The notes beneath the pieces were generated by a model. It saw nothing but the letters and a program-made list of their open reading frames with translations, was not told the DNA's origin and did not search any database. Position numbers and translations under genes: made by a program. Positions 61,104 through 64,000 of a stretch of DNA of 64,000 nt are shown here, piece by piece. The stretch covers positions 4,650,001-4,714,000 of the forward strand of contig NZ_JQMO01000003.1 of assembly GCF_000744785.1 (NCBI RefSeq), written 5' to 3'. Source of the DNA: Kitasatospora azatica KCTC 9699. GTDB lineage: Bacteria; Actinomycetota; Actinomycetes; Streptomycetales; Streptomycetaceae. The stretch's first letter is position 1, and each line of letters starts with the position of its first letter.

Positions 61104-62294
61104 GTGGCAGCACCGCAGAACTACCTCGCAGTCATCAAGGTCGTCGGCATCGGCGGCGGTGGTGTCAACGCCATCAACCGGATGATCGAGGTCGGTCTCA
61201 AGGGCGTCGAGTTCATCGCGATCAACACCGATGCGCAGGCCCTGCTGATGAGCGACGCCGACGTCAAGCTCGACGTCGGCCGTGAGCTCACCCGCGGCCT
61301 CGGCGCCGGGGCCAACCCCGAGGTCGGCCGCAAGGCCGCCGAGGACCACCGCGAGGAGATCGAGGAGGTCCTCAAGGGGGCCGACATGGTCTTCGTGACG
61401 GCCGGCGAGGGCGGCGGCACCGGGACCGGTGGCGCTCCGGTGGTGGCCAACATCGCCCGCTCGCTCGGCGCGCTGACCATCGGCGTGGTCACCCGCCCGT
61501 TCACCTTCGAGGGCCGGCGCCGCGCCAACCAGGCCGAGGACGGCATCGCCGGGCTGCGCGAGGAGGTCGACACCCTCATCGTCATCCCGAACGACCGGCT
61601 GCTCTCCATCTCCGACCGTCAGGTCAGCGTGCTGGACGCGTTCCGCTCGGCCGACCAGGTGCTGCTCTCCGGCGTGCAGGGCATCACCGACCTGATCACC
61701 ACCCCCGGTCTGATCAACCTGGACTTCGCCGACGTCAAGTCGGTCATGTCGGACGCCGGTTCGGCGCTGATGGGGATCGGCTCGGCCCGCGGCGAGGACC
61801 GCGCCAAGGCGGCGGCCGTGATGGCCATCTCCTCCCCGCTGCTGGAGGCCTCGATCGACGGCGCCCGCGGCGTGCTGCTCTCCATCTCCGGCGGCTCCGA
61901 CCTCGGTCTCTTCGAGATCAACGAGTCGGCCCAGCTGGTCAGCGAGGCGGCGCACCCCGAGGCCAACATCATCTTCGGTGCGGTGATCGACGACGCGCTC
62001 GGCGACGAGGTCCGGGTCACCGTGATCGCCGCCGGCTTCGACGGCGGTCAGCCGCCGGCCATCGTGCGCGACCCGGTGGTGAAGTCGACCCCGGCCGCCG
62101 CACCGGAGCGCCCCACCACTCGTCCCTACGGCGGGATGGGTTCGGTGACGGGCCGTTCGGAGGAGAGCGCCGCGGCCGCGCCGAAGATCGAGACCGTGGT
62201 GGCCCCGCCGGTGCCGCCGCAGGTCCAGCCGGCCCGACTGCCCTACGTGGAGAGCCCGGCCGAGGAGCTCGACGTGCCGGACTTCCTGAAGTGA
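61104..62294 (+). CDS. ftsZ: Cell division protein FtsZ
   Basis: 396 residues. GTP-binding tubulin signature GGGTGTGGAPV, T7 loop NLDFADVKSVMSDAGSALMG with the catalytic Asp, a Pro/Ala linker from about 315 and the conserved C-terminal peptide ELDVPDFLK that binds SepF. Forms the septal ring; in streptomycetes, sporulation ladders. GTG 61104. A hairpin follows. Confidence 0.98.
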   Translation: MAAPQNYLAVIKVVGIGGGGVNAINRMIEVGLKGVEFIAINTDAQALLMSDADVKLDVGRELTRGLGAGANPEVGRKAAEDHREEIEEVLKGADMVFVTAGEGGGTGTGGAPVVANIARSLGALTIGVVTRPFTFEGRRRANQAEDGIAGLREEVDTLIVIPNDRLLSISDRQVSVLDAFRSADQVLLSGVQGITDLITTPGLINLDFADVKSVMSDAGSALMGIGSARGEDRAKAAAVMAISSPLLEASIDGARGVLLSISGGSDLGLFEINESAQLVSEAAHPEANIIFGAVIDDALGDEVRVTVIAAGFDGGQPPAIVRDPVVKSTPAAAPERPTTRPYGGMGSVTGRSEESAAAAPKIETVVAPPVPPQVQPARLPYVESPAEELDVPDFLK

Positions 62295-62318
62295 TTTTGT
62301 AAGATTTCCGCAGGGTTC

Positions 62319-62352
62319 GATGCCCACTCCGCCATCGGCTGGGGTGGGCATC
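62319..62352 (+). terminator. Hairpin after ftsZ
   Basis: GATGCCCAC (62319-62327) and GTGGGCATC (62344-62352) pair perfectly; the stem extends to 12 pairs with one G-T. It separates ftsZ from yggS. Confidence 0.7.
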
Positions 62353-62387
62353 GTCGTGTGCGAGACATCTCGCCGTGGGCATGAAAT

Positions 62388-63134
62388 ATGACGAACCAGC
62401 AGGAGGCTGAGTTCCCGGTGGCCGACCGTCTTGAGCAGTTGAGAGCGGGCCTCGACGCCGTCGAGCGGCGGATCGACGCCGCCTGCGCGGCGGTCGGCCG
62501 GCCGCGCTCGGAGGTGACCCTGGTCGTGGTCACCAAGACCTACCCCGCCTCCGACACCCGGCTGCTGTCCTCCCTCGGCGTGCGCGAGGTGGCCGAGAAC
62601 CGCGACCAGGACGCCGCGCCGAAGGCCGCCGACTGTGCGGATCTTCCGCTGATCTGGCACTTCGTCGGGCAGTTGCAGACGAACAAGGTGCGCTCGGTGG
62701 TGCGCTACGCACACCACATTCACTCCGTCGACCGACCGCGCCTGGTCACGGCGCTGTCCGAGGCGGTGCTCAAGGCCGAGCGGCCGGAGCTGGGTTGCCT
62801 GGTGCAGGTGGCCTTCGACCTCGGCGGGGGGCAGGGGCGGGCCGGGGTGGCGCCCGAGGACGTGCCGGTGCTCGCCGATCTGATCGCCGACACGCCCGGG
62901 CTGCGGCTGGACGGTGTGATGACGGTCGCTCCGTTGACCGGTCCACTGGCCGGCGACCCGGCGGCGGCGTTTACGCGCCTGGCGGAAATCTCAACCGGCG
63001 TACGCGCGGCGCATCCTGCTGCCACGATGGTCTCGGCGGGCATGAGCGGCGACCTGGAGCAGGCGATCGCCGCCGGAGCGACACATGTACGCGTCGGTAC
63101 GGCGGTGCTCGGTGCGCGGTCACCCCTCGGGTAA
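62388..63134 (+). CDS. YggS/PROSC-family pyridoxal phosphate homeostasis protein
   Basis: 248 residues. PLP-binding Lys in LVVVTKTYPASDT, WHFVGQLQTNK, HSVDRPRLVTAL and the C-terminal RVGTAVLGARSPLG match the family. It buffers free PLP. ATG 62388 is used; GTG 62418 is in frame and has AGGAGG 12 bases upstream, so the true start is open. No YfiH/PgeF gene intervenes between ftsZ and this gene. Confidence 0.92.
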   Translation: MTNQQEAEFPVADRLEQLRAGLDAVERRIDAACAAVGRPRSEVTLVVVTKTYPASDTRLLSSLGVREVAENRDQDAAPKAADCADLPLIWHFVGQLQTNKVRSVVRYAHHIHSVDRPRLVTALSEAVLKAERPELGCLVQVAFDLGGGQGRAGVAPEDVPVLADLIADTPGLRLDGVMTVAPLTGPLAGDPAAAFTRLAEISTGVRAAHPAATMVSAGMSGDLEQAIAAGATHVRVGTAVLGARSPLG

Positions 63135-63167
63135 CGTCACCGGGTAGTAGATCAGACTGCAGGACAA

Positions 63168-63361
63168 ATCAGGACAAAGCACCGATTGGTCCTGATGAAG
63201 CCAGACTGAAGCTGACAACAAATCGTGGATCGTATGTCCGCGGCCACGCTAACGGACTGACGGACCATCGGCTTACCGTAGCCGATATCTGACGGAATGT
63301 GAGCGGACCGCACGTCCCAAGCCCCACGCTTCGACTGCGGGTCAACCGTACTCGAAGCGTG
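63168..63361. repeat. Three inverted repeats in the sepF upstream region
   Basis: ATCAGGAC/GTCCTGAT (63168-63175, 63189-63196), ATCGGCT/AGCCGAT (63267-63273, 63280-63286) and CACGCTTCGA/TCGAAGCGTG (63325-63334, 63352-63361). All arms are perfect. The first may end the yggS transcript; the others lie in the likely sepF promoter or leader. No reading frame of note occupies the 287-base gap. Confidence 0.7.
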
Positions 63362-63421
63362 CGGGTCTCGCGGGACTGGCCGGTGACGAAGCCGATCCAC
63401 CACAGAGCGGAGGACAGGAGC

Positions 63422-64000
63422 ATGGCCGGCGCAATGCGCAAGATGGCGGTCTACCTCGGCCTCGTGGAGGACGAGACGTACGACGGCCAGGGTTACGACC
63501 CGGACGACGACTACGACACGGACCCCGAGCCGATCCGGACCGGGCGGACCGAGGACATTCCACGGCCCGCAGCCCCCACGCCCCCGGCGCAGGTCGCCTC
63601 GATCGCGCCCCAGCCGGTGCCGGCCGCCGTGCCGATCCGGCAGGAGCCGCCGCGGATGGCCCCCGTGTCGTCCATCACACCCGAACGCCGTCAGAACCTG
63701 GAGAAGAGTGCCCCGGTGATCATGCCCAAGGTCGTGAACGAGCGGGAGCCCTACCGCATCACCACGCTGCACCCGCGGACCTACAACGAGGCCCGTACCA
63801 TCGGGGAACAGTTCCGCGGCGGGACCCCGGTGATCATGAATTTGACCGAGATGGACGACACCGACGCGAAGCGCCTCGTAGACTTCGCCGCTGGACTCGT
63901 CTTCGGTCTGCACGGCAGCATTGAGCGGGTGACGCAGAAGGTGTTCCTGCTGTCTCCTGCTAACGTCGATGTCACGGCGGAGGACAAGGCTCGGATCGCC
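63422..64000 (+). CDS. sepF: Cell division protein SepF (3' end outside window)
   Basis: 193 residues are visible and the frame is open at the window edge; the full protein is usually little over 200. N-terminal amphipathic membrane-binding helix (MRKMAVYLGLVED), an acidic Pro-rich linker, and the SepF core (VIMNLTEMDDTDAKRLVDFA, AAGLVFGLHGSIERVTQKVF). SepF tethers FtsZ to the membrane in bacteria lacking FtsA. ATG has GGAGGACAGGAG just upstream. Confidence 0.95.
   Translation, partial: MAGAMRKMAVYLGLVEDETYDGQGYDPDDDYDTDPEPIRTGRTEDIPRPAAPTPPAQVASIAPQPVPAAVPIRQEPPRMAPVSSITPERRQNLEKSAPVIMPKVVNEREPYRITTLHPRTYNEARTIGEQFRGGTPVIMNLTEMDDTDAKRLVDFAAGLVFGLHGSIERVTQKVFLLSPANVDVTAEDKARIA

Overview
The window is a high-GC actinobacterial chromosome segment. 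Start codons are often GTG or TTG, genes are strongly GC3-biased, and the order rsmH-ftsL-ftsI-murE-murF-mraY-murD-ftsW-murG-ftsQ-ftsZ-yggS-sepF is that of the actinobacterial division and cell-wall (dcw) cluster. The presence of MacRS, SAV_6107-type HEPN, DUF3040 and a ROK glucokinase points to Streptomycetaceae (Streptomyces, Kitasatospora or a close relative). Nearly everything is conserved chromosomal core. I see no prophage, insertion sequence, CRISPR array, tRNA or rRNA.

Layout. 0-7 kb: an NYN-domain protein, three tandem NlpC/P60 cell-wall hydrolases (the middle one behind a c-di-AMP riboswitch) and a lipo- or secreted HExxH peptidase. 7-13.6 kb: envelope lipid genes (GT87 polyprenol-type glycosyltransferase, PimB-like mannosyltransferase, FadD-type acyl-CoA ligase, SRPBCC protein, ArsA-fold protein with a degenerate P-loop). 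13.8-18.3 kb: glucokinase, an endonuclease/exonuclease/phosphatase-fold protein and a large secreted M9 collagenase. 18.4-22.6 kb: esterase, acyltransferase and the MacS/MacR two-component pair. 22.6-26.2 kb: a TrpE-TrpG fusion preceded by an 18-residue leader peptide with three consecutive Trp codons and a terminator hairpin, divergent from class II DAHP synthase. 26.3-30 kb: bacterioferritin-associated ferredoxin and bacterioferritin (with an iron box), an oxidoreductase and a four-PASTA Ser/Thr kinase. 30-36.9 kb: thiOSG behind a TPP riboswitch, a ferredoxin-reductase-like flavoprotein, an Rv2175c-like DNA-binding protein, thiE, a polyprenyl diphosphate synthase and metF. 37-42.2 kb: a Q/Y-rich membrane protein, a CrtI-like flavoprotein with an internal repeat, an alpha/beta hydrolase, a HEPN protein, a methyltransferase and DUF3040. 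42.2-47.7 kb: a MoxR/DUF58/transglutaminase operon and beta-carbonic anhydrase. 48-64 kb: the dcw cluster, ending inside sepF.

How it works together. From 49.7 to 57.4 kb neighbouring dcw genes usually overlap by 1-4 bases, so they are probably translationally coupled; murE also has its own likely leaderless promoter. The overall order resembles the Mycobacterium tuberculosis stretch from wag31/ftsZ up to pimB' and ripD-like genes, so the enzymes of septal peptidoglycan, PIM-type lipids, aromatic amino acids and the PASTA kinase form one old actinobacterial neighbourhood. RNA-level control is unusually visible: a c-di-AMP riboswitch, a TPP riboswitch and a trp attenuator, plus eight genes whose -10 box sits exactly 6-7 bases before the start codon (leaderless mRNAs).

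The most notable oddities are the lack of a YfiH/PgeF gene between ftsZ and yggS, the third NlpC/P60 copy, a perfect operator-like palindrome inside the riboswitch gene's promoter, a long near-perfect inverted repeat at 32.4 kb, a five-unit repeat inside a CrtI-like flavoprotein, and a dense set of WhiA-type GACAC motifs upstream of ftsZ.
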